Shown piece by piece: positions 1 to 7,593 of a stretch of 37,744 bases of DNA (position 1 is its first letter; each line of letters starts with the position of its first letter). This stretch comes from DAIPHL01 sp036771375 (GTDB lineage Bacteria > Synergistota > Synergistia > Synergistales > Synergistaceae): NCBI GenBank assembly GCA_036771375.1, contig DAIPHL010000003.1, positions 1 through 37,744 on the forward strand, given 5' to 3'. The position numbers were made by a program, and so were the translations under genes. The notes under the pieces are model-generated. The model saw nothing but the letters and a program-made list of their open reading frames with translations. It made no database searches and was not told the DNA's origin.

Positions 1-472
1 GGTCGGCGCGGTTCACGAGAGGACCCCGTGTTCCGCGTTCGGTATTTTCGGGATCATCGCGCTCCGCCGACAGGGCGGAACAGATCGCGCAAGAGCATGT
101 CGGAAGGGAACCGTCCAGTCAGACTCGGCGGGAAATCCACGGAGGATTGCTTTCATGCCGGATACAATCGACGCCGAGGGCGTCTGTCCAAATCGACGGG
201 GAGAAAACGCCGACACGGAAGGTCGATTCCGAGGTTCCCCCCGTCCGCCTCGAAGAGGCAACGACCAGCCCGTCGAGAAACGAAAAACCGCATGCGCCCA
301 TGAGGACCCGGGAGGGAAGCCTTCGACGCCGCGTCCCGTCCCCTTCGCGGACGGGACGACATGTATGTCCGACGTTCACAACGGCAGCTCTATACGGAAG
401 CGGGGAGAAACACGACGGATGTCTCGTCCTTAGCCCATCGGCTCTCGCAACGTACCGGAACGACGGGAAAAA
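1..472. other. Left edge, no recognisable gene
   Basis: I see no convincing gene here. Every open frame is short, rich in Arg, Pro and Ser, lacks a ribosome binding site and resembles no family I know. The only clear structure is a perfect stem-loop at 332-358. The last bases before the dehydratase gene (473-574) are not empty: read on the minus strand through the TAG at 575-577 they give a plausible C-terminal tail for that gene. Confidence 0.5.
332..358. other. Perfect 10-bp GC-rich stem-loop
   Basis: Arms CGTCCCGTCC (332-341) and GGACGGGACG (349-358) pair perfectly around a 7-nt loop. Neither strand has a T-run after it, so it is not a classical intrinsic terminator. It lies downstream of the minus-strand dehydratase operon and may mark its 3' end or stabilise the mRNA. 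Confidence 0.45.
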
Positions 473-574
473 TCAGCCGGACACGAGGGAAAAGATCCGT
501 TGCCGCGCCGCTCGATCGTCGGGAGCGGTGGACAGGATCTCCTTCACCCTTTCGATCAGAAATTCGCTCTCCTC

Positions 575-2320
575 CTACAGGCGCGAGAGGAATATTTTCT
601 CGTGGCTGGTCCGATCCACGTGATCCGGGTCGTAGAAGAGCTCTTCGTACAGCTTCTCCCCCGGTCTGACTCCGGTAAACGTGATCTCCACGTCCTTGTA
701 TGGTTCGTGTCCGTGAAGACGGATCAACGTCTCGGCCATCTCCGTGATGTTCACCGGCTCGCCCATGTCCAAAACATACAGCTCGCCGCCATGCCCCATC
801 GCCCCTGCCTGGAGGACCAGACTTACCGCCTCCGGGATGAGCATGAAGTAACGACGCATATCCCTGTGTGTGACGGTGACCGGGCCGCCCTTTCTGATCT
901 GTCGTTCGAAGAGGGGGACGACGCTCCCGCGGCTGCCCAGTACGTTGCCGAAGCGGACCGTCATGTAGCGAGTCGATGGATGCACGCCCTGTGCGCCGAG
1001 CAAAAGCCGTTCGGCGATCCTCTTCGTCGCGCCCATGACGCTCGAAGGGTGGACGGCCTTGTCCGACGAGATCATCACGAAGCGCTCGACCCCGTACAAC
1101 CCCGACAGCTCCGCCAGTATCCATGTCCCGACGGCGTTCACCCGGAGGGCCTCCAGGCAGTTTTCCTCCATGAGCGGCACGTGCTTGTGGGCCGCGGCGT
1201 GAAAAACCAACTGCGGCCTGTGGACAGAGAGAAGTCGGCGCATGGTGGGTTCATCCGCGATGTCCGCGATGATCGGACGAACCGGGACATCCACACCGAG
1301 TTCGCCCAGATGCTGCAAAAGGTCATATATGGACTGCTCGCCATGTCCGAGCAGAAACATCTCCGAAGGACGATGGCGGGATACCTGCTCGCAGATCTCC
1401 GAACCGATCGATCCGCCGGCTCCCGTCACGAGTATTTTTTTCTCCGTTATGAAGGCACCGATCTCCTCTTCGTCGAGTGAGATCGGCTCGCGCCTCAGAA
1501 GATCCTGCAGCTCCACGGAACGAAGTCGGCTTATCTCTATCCTGCCCCCGGCGAGCTCGTAAAGGCTGGGAAGAACGCGCACCTCCACCCCCAGGCGCGA
1601 AAGGATGTCGAGGTAACCACGAACCCGTTCGCCGCTCGCCGAGGGGATGGCGATCAGCGCAACCCGGACCTCGCGCTCCCCCACGACCCGTTCCAGATCA
1701 TCCCTGCTCCCCAACACGGGCAGGCCGGAGATGATCTTGTCGCGCTTCATCGGGTCTTCGTCGATGAAGCCCACCGGATGGAGGGCGCTCCGTCTCCGGG
1801 CGATGTCGCGCGCAATGTAGGCACCGGCTTCACCGGCGCCGATGATCACGGTATTCTTCTCGTCCACCGTCCGTGACGATTTTTTTGCGGGGTCGAAGAG
1901 CTCCGCAAAACGCCAGGAAGCCCGCTCCGCGACGAGGAAGAGCAGTCCCGCGAACAACGCGATGGCAAGAGCACTTCTTGGGACAGAGAGGGATTTCACG
2001 AAAAAATTCACCGACAGAAAGAGCGCCCCGCCGAGCAGATAGGCTTTCGTGAGCCGGGCGTACTCCTCGATGCCGGCCTGCGGCCAATAGACCTTGTATA
2101 CCCCACAGAGCAGAAAAACGAAGACGATGGAGGCCGGATACAGGAAGACAACCTTCAAGAGCCCCCCCCGAAAGGCGGGAGTAATGAGCACCGAAAGCCG
2201 CAAGGCGTAACCAAGATAGATGGAGAACGCCAGGACGAGGAAATCCGCCACCAGCACACGCCTGTTACGCCTCGCCAGCGCAAGCCACAGCTTCAAGAGC
2301 GCTTCCCGCAAAGCCGACAC
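575..2320 (-). CDS. Membrane nucleotide-sugar 4,6-dehydratase/epimerase (CapD/FlaA1/WbpM type)
   Basis: This 581-aa protein matches the long membrane-bound CapD/FlaA1/PglF/WbpM family, which dehydrates UDP-N-acetyl-hexosamines at the inner face of the membrane for surface-polysaccharide or glycoprotein synthesis. Four hydrophobic segments lie in about the first 130 residues. Then come a first Rossmann domain (VIIGAGEAGAYIARD) and a catalytic SDR domain (ILVTGAGGSIGSEI). The active site reads SSDKAVHPSSVMGATKR, with Met in place of Tyr in the YxxxK motif, as is usual for the long subfamily. The start is GTG with only a weak upstream purine run. The reading frame stops at TAG (575-577), but the same frame continues as EESEFLIERVKEIL and on to a TGA at 473, a sensible C-terminus. 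The gene may therefore carry a late nonsense mutation. Substrate and product are unknown. Confidence 0.85.
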   Translation of the reverse strand: MSALREALLKLWLALARRNRRVLVADFLVLAFSIYLGYALRLSVLITPAFRGGLLKVVFLYPASIVFVFLLCGVYKVYWPQAGIEEYARLTKAYLLGGALFLSVNFFVKSLSVPRSALAIALFAGLLFLVAERASWRFAELFDPAKKSSRTVDEKNTVIIGAGEAGAYIARDIARRRSALHPVGFIDEDPMKRDKIISGLPVLGSRDDLERVVGEREVRVALIAIPSASGERVRGYLDILSRLGVEVRVLPSLYELAGGRIEISRLRSVELQDLLRREPISLDEEEIGAFITEKKILVTGAGGSIGSEICEQVSRHRPSEMFLLGHGEQSIYDLLQHLGELGVDVPVRPIIADIADEPTMRRLLSVHRPQLVFHAAAHKHVPLMEENCLEALRVNAVGTWILAELSGLYGVERFVMISSDKAVHPSSVMGATKRIAERLLLGAQGVHPSTRYMTVRFGNVLGSRGSVVPLFERQIRKGGPVTVTHRDMRRYFMLIPEAVSLVLQAGAMGHGGELYVLDMGEPVNITEMAETLIRLHGHEPYKDVEITFTGVRPGEKLYEELFYDPDHVDRTSHEKIFLSRL

Positions 2321-2342
2321 GCCTTCTCGAGGAAACGCTCGC

Positions 2343-2792
2343 TCAAATGATCAATTTGCTTCCGCCCCGGCCGGAACCCGGAGGCGGTGAAAGTCTGTCC
2401 AGCTGGTTGAGGACATCCGACGACGCCACGGTGAGGGACGATTTTCTTTCGTGTTCTCTCGCGTACTCCTTGACCTTCTTCTCGTACTCCTCCATCCCCT
2501 TTTTGATCGCGTCCACATCGCCTCGAATCCACTGCAGAATGTTGTCCGCCACCGCCTGTGCAACCTCGGGGCCCGGCTCCTCCTTGATGGCGCCAAGTGC
2601 CAACAACATTTTATGCTCTTCCTTGACGGAGTCCAGCACCTCCTGATCCGTGACAAGCCCCTTCTTGTACAGAACTCTCATCATGATATTGAACCGGGTC
2701 TTGTCGTTCTCATCGTTCAATGCGAGGGACTCCACCCTCGAAAGAAGCATGGTGATGATCTCTTCAAGGCTGATCTGCATGGGCATCTGCAT
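2343..2792 (-). CDS. Hypothetical helical protein, 149 aa
   Basis: I do not recognise the family. The protein is charged and predicted mostly helical, with no signal peptide, membrane segment or Cys cluster. A helical stretch in the second half is rich in Lys and Glu (KKGMEEYEKKVKEYAREHE), which could form a coiled coil, and the tail is Gly/Pro-rich. The start at 2792 is supported by GGAGGA about 8 nt upstream; nearby in-frame ATGs would shorten it by only a few residues. It lies 22 nt upstream of the nucleotide-sugar dehydratase gene, so the two are probably cotranscribed. Nothing shows a functional link beyond that. Confidence 0.7.
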   Translation of the reverse strand: MQMPMQISLEEIITMLLSRVESLALNDENDKTRFNIMMRVLYKKGLVTDQEVLDSVKEEHKMLLALGAIKEEPGPEVAQAVADNILQWIRGDVDAIKKGMEEYEKKVKEYAREHERKSSLTVASSDVLNQLDRLSPPPGSGRGGSKLII

Positions 2793-2838
2793 CTTTACAT
2801 TCCTCCATAAAGCACGATTTTTTTAAAATCCGTCGGTC

Positions 2839-2869
2839 ATTTTAGCATATCGAGGAGAGCCTTTGACAA
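2839..2869 (-). promoter_or_regulatory. Candidate promoter for the 2792-575 operon
   Basis: On the minus strand TTGTCA (2869-2864, 5/6 match) is followed after 19 bp by TAAAAT (2844-2839). The -10 is preceded by TGC, an extended -10 motif that could offset the long spacer. It lies about 47 bp upstream of the 149-aa gene. Confidence 0.45.
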
Positions 2870-2955
2870 CGCCTCTTTCGCGGATTTCCGAACAGGAGGG
2901 GAAGCCGATTGGAAGATTGAGATTCTTTGCAGAGAACGGACCAATATACGAACGT

Positions 2956-3705
2956 CTATAGTTTGGACGAAATTTCCCTGGCGACATTCGCCACTTTGGG
3001 CCCGAAAACGCCGGCGTCGTAATCCGTAAAACGGAAGGACGGTGCTGTTATGCTCACAGCCGCGACCGGATATCCCTCTCTGTTCAATATAGCGGCTCCG
3101 ATGCAGCGTATGTTCTCCTCGTTTTCCTGGTTTTCCTCGGCATATCCCCGCGCGCGGAAACACGAAAGCATCTCTTTGAGTTTTTCCTTGGATGTTACGG
3201 TAAAACTGGTCCTCGGCACCATCTCGGTATCCCTCAGATATGCGTCGAGCTCCGTTTGGGGAAGGGACGCAAGGATCGCGCGGCCAGCCGCAGTGCAGTA
3301 GAGAGGCAAGGCCGAGCCCAACCTGGACCAACGCAGGACGACGGTCTGCGGGCTGTTCAGTCTTTCGGCGTATTGTGCACAACCATGTTCGTATACACAA
3401 AGATGCACGGTCTCTTTGGAGACGTCACACAGCTGCTTCAGATATGGTTGCGCCATCTCGACGATTCCCGAGGCGAGATGAAATCCGTCACTCCAGAGTA
3501 AAACAGTGGGGCCCAAACGATAGAGCCCTTCCTCCGTCTTCAAGATGACGTTGTCGCCGCAAAGAGTGTTCAATATCCTATGAACCGTGGCCTTCGGTAT
3601 CTTGAGCTCTTTCGAAAGTTCCGAAACTCCGATCGCCTTGCCGTTGTCCGCAATGTGGTTGATGAGTTTAACGGTTTTTTTAAGGACTGCGACCCCAGAG
3701 TCCAT
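2956..3705 (-). CDS. IclR-family transcriptional regulator (KdgR-like)
   Basis: This 249-aa protein has the two IclR domains. The N-terminal winged helix-turn-helix reads VSELSKELKIPKATVHRIL. The C-terminal effector-binding domain includes LGSALPLYCTAAGRAILA and, near the end, NREGYPVAAVSITAP. Proteins of this type often repress pectin, uronate and 2-keto-3-deoxygluconate genes, with a sugar acid as inducer. Three in-frame ATGs lie at 3720, 3711 and 3705. GGAGG (minus strand, 3718-3714) sits 8 nt before 3705, so I prefer 3705 (MDSGVAVL). The gene is divergent from kdgK, and inverted repeats with TTCC/GGAA ends occur at both promoters, which fits control of the kdgK operon and of itself. The inducer is inferred, not seen. 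Confidence 0.85.
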   Translation of the reverse strand: MDSGVAVLKKTVKLINHIADNGKAIGVSELSKELKIPKATVHRILNTLCGDNVILKTEEGLYRLGPTVLLWSDGFHLASGIVEMAQPYLKQLCDVSKETVHLCVYEHGCAQYAERLNSPQTVVLRWSRLGSALPLYCTAAGRAILASLPQTELDAYLRDTEMVPRTSFTVTSKEKLKEMLSCFRARGYAEENQENEENIRCIGAAILNREGYPVAAVSITAPSFRFTDYDAGVFGPKVANVAREISSKL

Positions 3706-3719
3706 TCCCATGGCCTCCA

Positions 3720-3734
3720 TTCCATTTCATGGAA
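3720..3734. promoter_or_regulatory. Palindrome at the iclR 5' end, candidate autoregulatory operator
   Basis: TTCCAT (3720-3725) and ATGGAA (3729-3734) form perfect arms around TTC. The site is just upstream of the chosen iclR start and just downstream of its -10. Its TTCC...GGAA ends resemble the larger repeat in front of kdgK, so it could be an autoregulatory IclR site. Confidence 0.4.
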
Positions 3735-3738
3735 CAAT

Positions 3739-3766
3739 ATTCTACATATTGATCGCCTCCCGTCAA
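3739..3766 (-). promoter_or_regulatory. Candidate iclR promoter
   Basis: On the minus strand TTGACG (3766-3761) and TAGAAT (3744-3739), each 5/6 matches, are separated by 16 bp. They lie about 35 bp before the chosen iclR start and partly adjoin the palindrome at 3720-3734. Confidence 0.5.
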
Positions 3767-3878
3767 GATCATCGCCTTCGCGCGGAATTCGGAACATTAA
3801 GGAAACAACCGACAGACACGTCTTGCCATTCAAACAAGATTTTCCATGAAAAAGAGGAGGATTGTTATCAAAAGATGC

Positions 3879-3907
3879 TTGACAAGCAAGAACCCATTTG
3901 TTTTAAT
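3879..3907 (+). promoter_or_regulatory. Promoter of the kdgK-eda-uxaB-uxaA operon
   Basis: A perfect -35 TTGACA (3879-3884), a 17-bp spacer and a -10 TTTAAT (3902-3907) predict a transcript starting near 3914, about 150 nt before kdgK. The inverted repeat at 3918-3953 begins right after the predicted start point, where a bound repressor would block initiation or early elongation. Confidence 0.7.
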
Positions 3908-3917
3908 AAACGAAGTC

Positions 3918-3953
3918 ATTCCGTATTACGATACACTATTCCATAATACGGAA
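3918..3953. promoter_or_regulatory. Inverted-repeat operator upstream of kdgK
   Basis: TTCCGTATTA (3919-3928) and TAATACGGAA (3944-3953) are perfect 10-bp inverted arms. The same segment also holds two direct copies of ATTCCRTAWTACG (3918-3930 and 3938-3950) exactly 20 bp apart, about two helical turns. TTCCG/CGGAA ends are common in IclR-family operators. The position just after the predicted +1 suggests repression by the divergent IclR protein. Confidence 0.6.
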
Positions 3954-4064
3954 CCAGGGACAAAGGCTATAAGACCAGGCAAAAATCCGTTGCTCTTCAA
4001 AAACTCGCGGCAAACGGAATCGGCATAGGGAAGAACACGTACGACCAGACGGGAGGAATTTCTC

Positions 4065-5093
4065 ATGAAAAAATACGTCACTTTCGGTGAACTGATGCTT
4101 AGACTTTCACCTCCTGGCCACGAACTCTTGTTTCAAGGATCGACACTGCTCGCGACGTTCGGCGGAGCGGAAGCGAATGTCGCGGTCTCTCTCGCCAACT
4201 ATGGAGAGAACGTCTCCTTCGCGACGGTTCTTCCCGAAAACGCCGTCGCGGATGCGGCGATCAGAGAGCTCCGGGGTTTCGGAGTAGACACCTCTTTCAT
4301 AAAACGAGGCGGCAAAAGGATCGGCATCTATTACGCGGAACCTGGCTCATCCATGAGACCTTCAAAGGTCGTGTATGATAGGGCACACTCTTCCATCTCC
4401 GAGGTTTTGCCCGCCGATTTCAATTGGGACGATATCTTGAAAGACGCTCACTGGTTCCATACGACGGGAATCACTCCGGCGATCTCCGCAGGAAGCGCTG
4501 CGGTGACACTGGAAGCGATGAAAACCGCCAAGAAACGTGGCCTCAGGGTTTCCTGCGATCTCAATTACAGAAAGAAGCTATGGAAATGGGGCAAGACCCC
4601 CAAAGAGGTCATGAGTGAGATGGTGCGTTACGTCGACATCCTCATTGCAAACGAAGAGGACTGTCAGAAGTGCCTCGGAATAGAGCTCGATGTGGACGTG
4701 ACATCGGGCAAACTCGACGCTTCGAAGTACCAATTAATCGCGGAAAAGGTCATGGCACAATTCCCGAATATCTCCGCGCTTGCAGTCAGTCTTCGTGAAA
4801 GTATAAGCGCTGATTGGAACAACTGGTCCATCGTAATGGCGACAAAAAACGATTTTTACACCAGCAGAAAATACGAGATAAGGAATATCGTCGACCGCAT
4901 TGGAGGAGGAGACGCCTTTGGCTCCGGCCTCATTTGGGGACTTAACAATCTGGACGGAGATCAGGCGGCGGTCGAGTTTGCGGCCGCAGCCTCCGCGCTT
5001 AAACACACCCTGTACGGAGACTACAACAGGATGACGGTCGAAGACGTAAAGGCACTGGCAAGTGGAAATGTCTCCGGAAGGGTACAGAGGTAA
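4065..5093 (+). CDS. 2-keto-3-deoxygluconate kinase (PfkB family)
   Basis: The enzyme phosphorylates 2-keto-3-deoxygluconate (KDG) with ATP to KDPG, the step where the galacturonate and glucuronate branches meet. The 342-aa protein is a typical PfkB sugar kinase: an N-terminal substrate-binding region with GGAEANVAVSLA near residue 33 and the C-terminal signature RIGGGDAFGSGL near residue 279, with predicted catalytic base Asp283. GGGAGGA upstream of the ATG supports the start. It is first in the uxa operon, after a 150-nt leader holding the operator, and four nucleotides before the aldolase that uses its product. PfkB specificity cannot be read from motifs alone; the pathway context makes KDG by far the best substrate. 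Confidence 0.9.
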   Translation: MKKYVTFGELMLRLSPPGHELLFQGSTLLATFGGAEANVAVSLANYGENVSFATVLPENAVADAAIRELRGFGVDTSFIKRGGKRIGIYYAEPGSSMRPSKVVYDRAHSSISEVLPADFNWDDILKDAHWFHTTGITPAISAGSAAVTLEAMKTAKKRGLRVSCDLNYRKKLWKWGKTPKEVMSEMVRYVDILIANEEDCQKCLGIELDVDVTSGKLDASKYQLIAEKVMAQFPNISALAVSLRESISADWNNWSIVMATKNDFYTSRKYEIRNIVDRIGGGDAFGSGLIWGLNNLDGDQAAVEFAAAASALKHTLYGDYNRMTVEDVKALASGNVSGRVQR

Positions 5094-5097
5094 CATC

Positions 5098-6060
5098 ATG
5101 AACAACGTGCTCTCAAAACTCGGCAAGATCGGTCTTGTCCCAGTTATAAAGCTTGACTCGCATGAAGAGGCGATTCCCCTTGGGAAAGCACTTCTCGAAG
5201 GAGGTCTCCCGGTGGCGGAGATCACTTTCCGCACGGCGGCTGCGGAGGATTCCATCAAAATACTCGCACAGAGACTTCCCGAACTCCTGTTGGGCGCGGG
5301 AACGATTCTCTCCACGACGCAGGTCGACGCCGCCGTGGCAGCGGGGGCACGCTATATCGTAACCCCGGGTTTCAATCCGAAAGTCGTCGCGTACTGCGTC
5401 GAAAAAAGAATCCCCGTAATACCTGGCGTAAATTCTGCAAGCCATGTGGAACAAGCGATGGAGATGGGCCTGGATGTGGTAAAGTTCTTCCCGGCCGGCC
5501 CATCGGGAGGAGTCGACATGCTCAAGGCCTTCGCGGGACCGTACGGAGACAAAATCTCCTTTATCCCCACGGGCGGTGTCGGTCCGAACAATCTCACCGA
5601 CTACCTTCTTTGCCCCAACGTTTTCGCCGTTGGCGGCAGTTGGATGGTTCCGTCCGATGCCATCACGGCCGGAGATTTCGCGAAGATCGGAGCCCTCTGT
5701 CGCGAAGCGAGGCTCCTCTCGCTCGGTTTTTCGCTGCTTCACATCGGCATCAACCCATGTGAGGAAAAGGAATCGATCGCGGAGGCGAGGGAATTCGCCG
5801 AGATGCTCGGTATGTCGTTCAAAGAGGGTTCCAGTTCAACTTTCGTAGGAAAGTCGTTCGAGTTCATGAAAATCAAAAAACATGGAAACAACGGACATAT
5901 CGCGATTGAGACGCTTTCCGTCGAAAGGGCGCTCGAATGGTTCGCCGGATTTGGCGTAAAACCCATCGAAGAAACGATCAAAAAGAAGGGGAAACACATC
6001 TCGACCGCTTATTTGGACCGGGAGATACTTGGCTTCGCTCTACATCTCAACAGGAGGTAG
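5098..6060 (+). CDS. KDPG/KHG aldolase with an extra C-terminal VOC-like domain
   Basis: Residues 1 to about 205 form a class I KDPG/4-hydroxy-2-oxoglutarate aldolase, which cleaves KDPG to pyruvate and glyceraldehyde-3-phosphate. Predicted active-site residues are Glu41 in AEITFRT and Schiff-base Lys129 in DVVKFFPA; a Gly-rich phosphate site (PTGGVGPNN) follows near residue 157. Stand-alone Eda is about 210 aa, but this protein is 320 aa. The last 110 residues (from LLHIGIN to FALHLNR) look like a glyoxalase/VOC-type fold, with His in LLHIGIN and GHIAIET and a final strand near YLDREILGF. The ATG at 5098 is preferred because AGAGG lies 7 nt upstream and it follows the kdgK stop; the frame is also open further upstream inside kdgK. 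The added domain's role is unknown; it may regulate the aldolase or bind a sugar acid. Confidence 0.88.
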   Translation: MNNVLSKLGKIGLVPVIKLDSHEEAIPLGKALLEGGLPVAEITFRTAAAEDSIKILAQRLPELLLGAGTILSTTQVDAAVAAGARYIVTPGFNPKVVAYCVEKRIPVIPGVNSASHVEQAMEMGLDVVKFFPAGPSGGVDMLKAFAGPYGDKISFIPTGGVGPNNLTDYLLCPNVFAVGGSWMVPSDAITAGDFAKIGALCREARLLSLGFSLLHIGINPCEEKESIAEAREFAEMLGMSFKEGSSSTFVGKSFEFMKIKKHGNNGHIAIETLSVERALEWFAGFGVKPIEETIKKKGKHISTAYLDREILGFALHLNRR

Positions 6061-6069
6061 GGGATTCTC

Positions 6070-7593
6070 GTGCAGCAGCTTAACAGGAAATTTCTCGAAT
6101 CCTACGAACCAAAGGGTGGAATCCTCGTCTCTCCGCTCATGGAGGACGCACCGGAAAGGGTCATACAGTTTGGCGAGGGCAATTTTCTCCGTGCCTTTGT
6201 CGACTGGATGTTCGACAAATTGAATCGCGGCGGGCTCTTTAACGGCAAGGTCGTCGTCGTACAGCCGATAGAAAACGGTCTGGTTCCGGTCCTTGAAGAA
6301 CAAAACGGCCTTTATACGCTGATTCTGCGTGGCATACAGGATGGAAAGCTCAAGGAGACAAGAGAGATCATCACCGCCATCAGCCGCGGCCTCAATCCAT
6401 ATACACAGTGGGACAAAGTTCTCGCCTGTGCAGAGAACTCCGACATGGAGATTGCCGTATCGAATACGACCGAAGCGGGCATCGTCTTCGACGCAACGGA
6501 CGGGATGGAGAGTACGCCCAGGACGTATCCCGGCAAGCTGACTGTTTTCCTCTATCACCGCTGGAAACATTTCGAAGGCGACCCGTCGAAAGGGATGATC
6601 GTCATCCCCTGCGAACTCATTGAAGAAAACGGGAAATACTTAAGAAAGACCGTTCTTCGTTTTGCGAAGCACTGGAAGCTCGGAGAAGAATTCGCAACGT
6701 GGATAAAACAGTCCTGCACTTTCGTCAGCACCCTCGTGGACCGCGTGGTAACAGGCTACCCGAAAGACGAGGCGGAGGAAATAGAATCCATGATCGGTTA
6801 TCACGATAAACTGATCGACACGGGGGAATATTTTCATCTCTGGGTTCTCGAGGGACCCAGCGAACTCAGCGAAAAGATCCCCTTTCACAAAGTGGGGCTT
6901 CAGGTTGTCTGGACCGATGATCAGCGTCCTTACCGAAACCGTAAGGTGCGAATCTTAAACGGTGCGCACACGGGAGGCGTCCCCGCCTCTTTTCTCTGTG
7001 GTCTCGACACGGTGAAGGAGATGATGGAGGACGAGCTCACCGGGCGTTTCGTGAATACACTCATCGACGAAGAGATACTCAAATCGTTCGGGGAAGACGA
7101 CCCGGCGGCTCTTGCGGCACTCGCAAGCGCGGTGAAAGATCGTTTTCGTAACCCTTACATCAAACATCGCCTTCTGAGTATCATGCTGAACTCTTCCTCC
7201 AAGTTCGTCGTGCGTGATCTGTCAAGCCTTCTCGACTACAACGACATCCACGGTTTTCTGCCGAAGTGCCTTGTCTTTTCGCTCGCGGCGCTGCTTGTGC
7301 TCTATAGAGGCGGCAAGTGTGAAAACGGGATCATGAAATCCGAGCGCAATGGCGAGCCCTTTGAGATCAAGGACGACGAGAAGGTCCTCGCTTTCATGCA
7401 AAGGACATGGAAGAACTACTCGCCCTCTCCTGAAAAAGCGCTCGATACAGCGAAGACACTTCTCTCGGAACGTTCGATATGGGGACGAGATCTGAACGAG
7501 ATTCCCTCCCTCACCGAACTGGTCTCTCGAAATATCCTTCGCATCACCGAAAAAGGGATGAGAAGCGCCATGAAAGAGGTCCTTCAGGCATGA
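6070..7593 (+). CDS. Tagaturonate reductase (altronate oxidoreductase)
   Basis: UxaB reduces D-tagaturonate to D-altronate with NADH in the galacturonate branch. The 507-aa protein belongs to the long-chain mannitol dehydrogenase family. Its N-terminal nucleotide-binding domain contains IQFGEGNFLRAF, and its C-terminal catalytic domain contains KVRILNGAHT, giving the Lys...Asn...His triad typical of the family. Within that family the opening GEGNFLRAFVDWM fits tagaturonate reductases better than fructuronate or mannitol dehydrogenases. The start is GTG with AGGAGG about 12 nt and GGGG about 6 nt upstream. The stop overlaps the uxaA start (ATGA), so translation is likely coupled. A second family member, uxuB, lies at 15977-17599. 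Confidence 0.9.
   Translation: MQQLNRKFLESYEPKGGILVSPLMEDAPERVIQFGEGNFLRAFVDWMFDKLNRGGLFNGKVVVVQPIENGLVPVLEEQNGLYTLILRGIQDGKLKETREIITAISRGLNPYTQWDKVLACAENSDMEIAVSNTTEAGIVFDATDGMESTPRTYPGKLTVFLYHRWKHFEGDPSKGMIVIPCELIEENGKYLRKTVLRFAKHWKLGEEFATWIKQSCTFVSTLVDRVVTGYPKDEAEEIESMIGYHDKLIDTGEYFHLWVLEGPSELSEKIPFHKVGLQVVWTDDQRPYRNRKVRILNGAHTGGVPASFLCGLDTVKEMMEDELTGRFVNTLIDEEILKSFGEDDPAALAALASAVKDRFRNPYIKHRLLSIMLNSSSKFVVRDLSSLLDYNDIHGFLPKCLVFSLAALLVLYRGGKCENGIMKSERNGEPFEIKDDEKVLAFMQRTWKNYSPSPEKALDTAKTLLSERSIWGRDLNEIPSLTELVSRNILRITEKGMRSAMKEVLQA

Noticed and set aside
147..623. Long open frames on the plus strand at the left edge
   Set aside because: They lack a ribosome binding site, are rich in Arg, Ser and Pro, match no family, and one overlaps the dehydratase gene antisense.
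2837..3400. Alternative minus-strand frame over the iclR gene
   Set aside because: It is a shadow of iclR, which has full family motifs in its own frame.
3846..4028. Small ORF in the iclR-kdgK control region
   Set aside because: It runs over the predicted promoter and operator of kdgK, and its composition is that of control DNA rather than protein.
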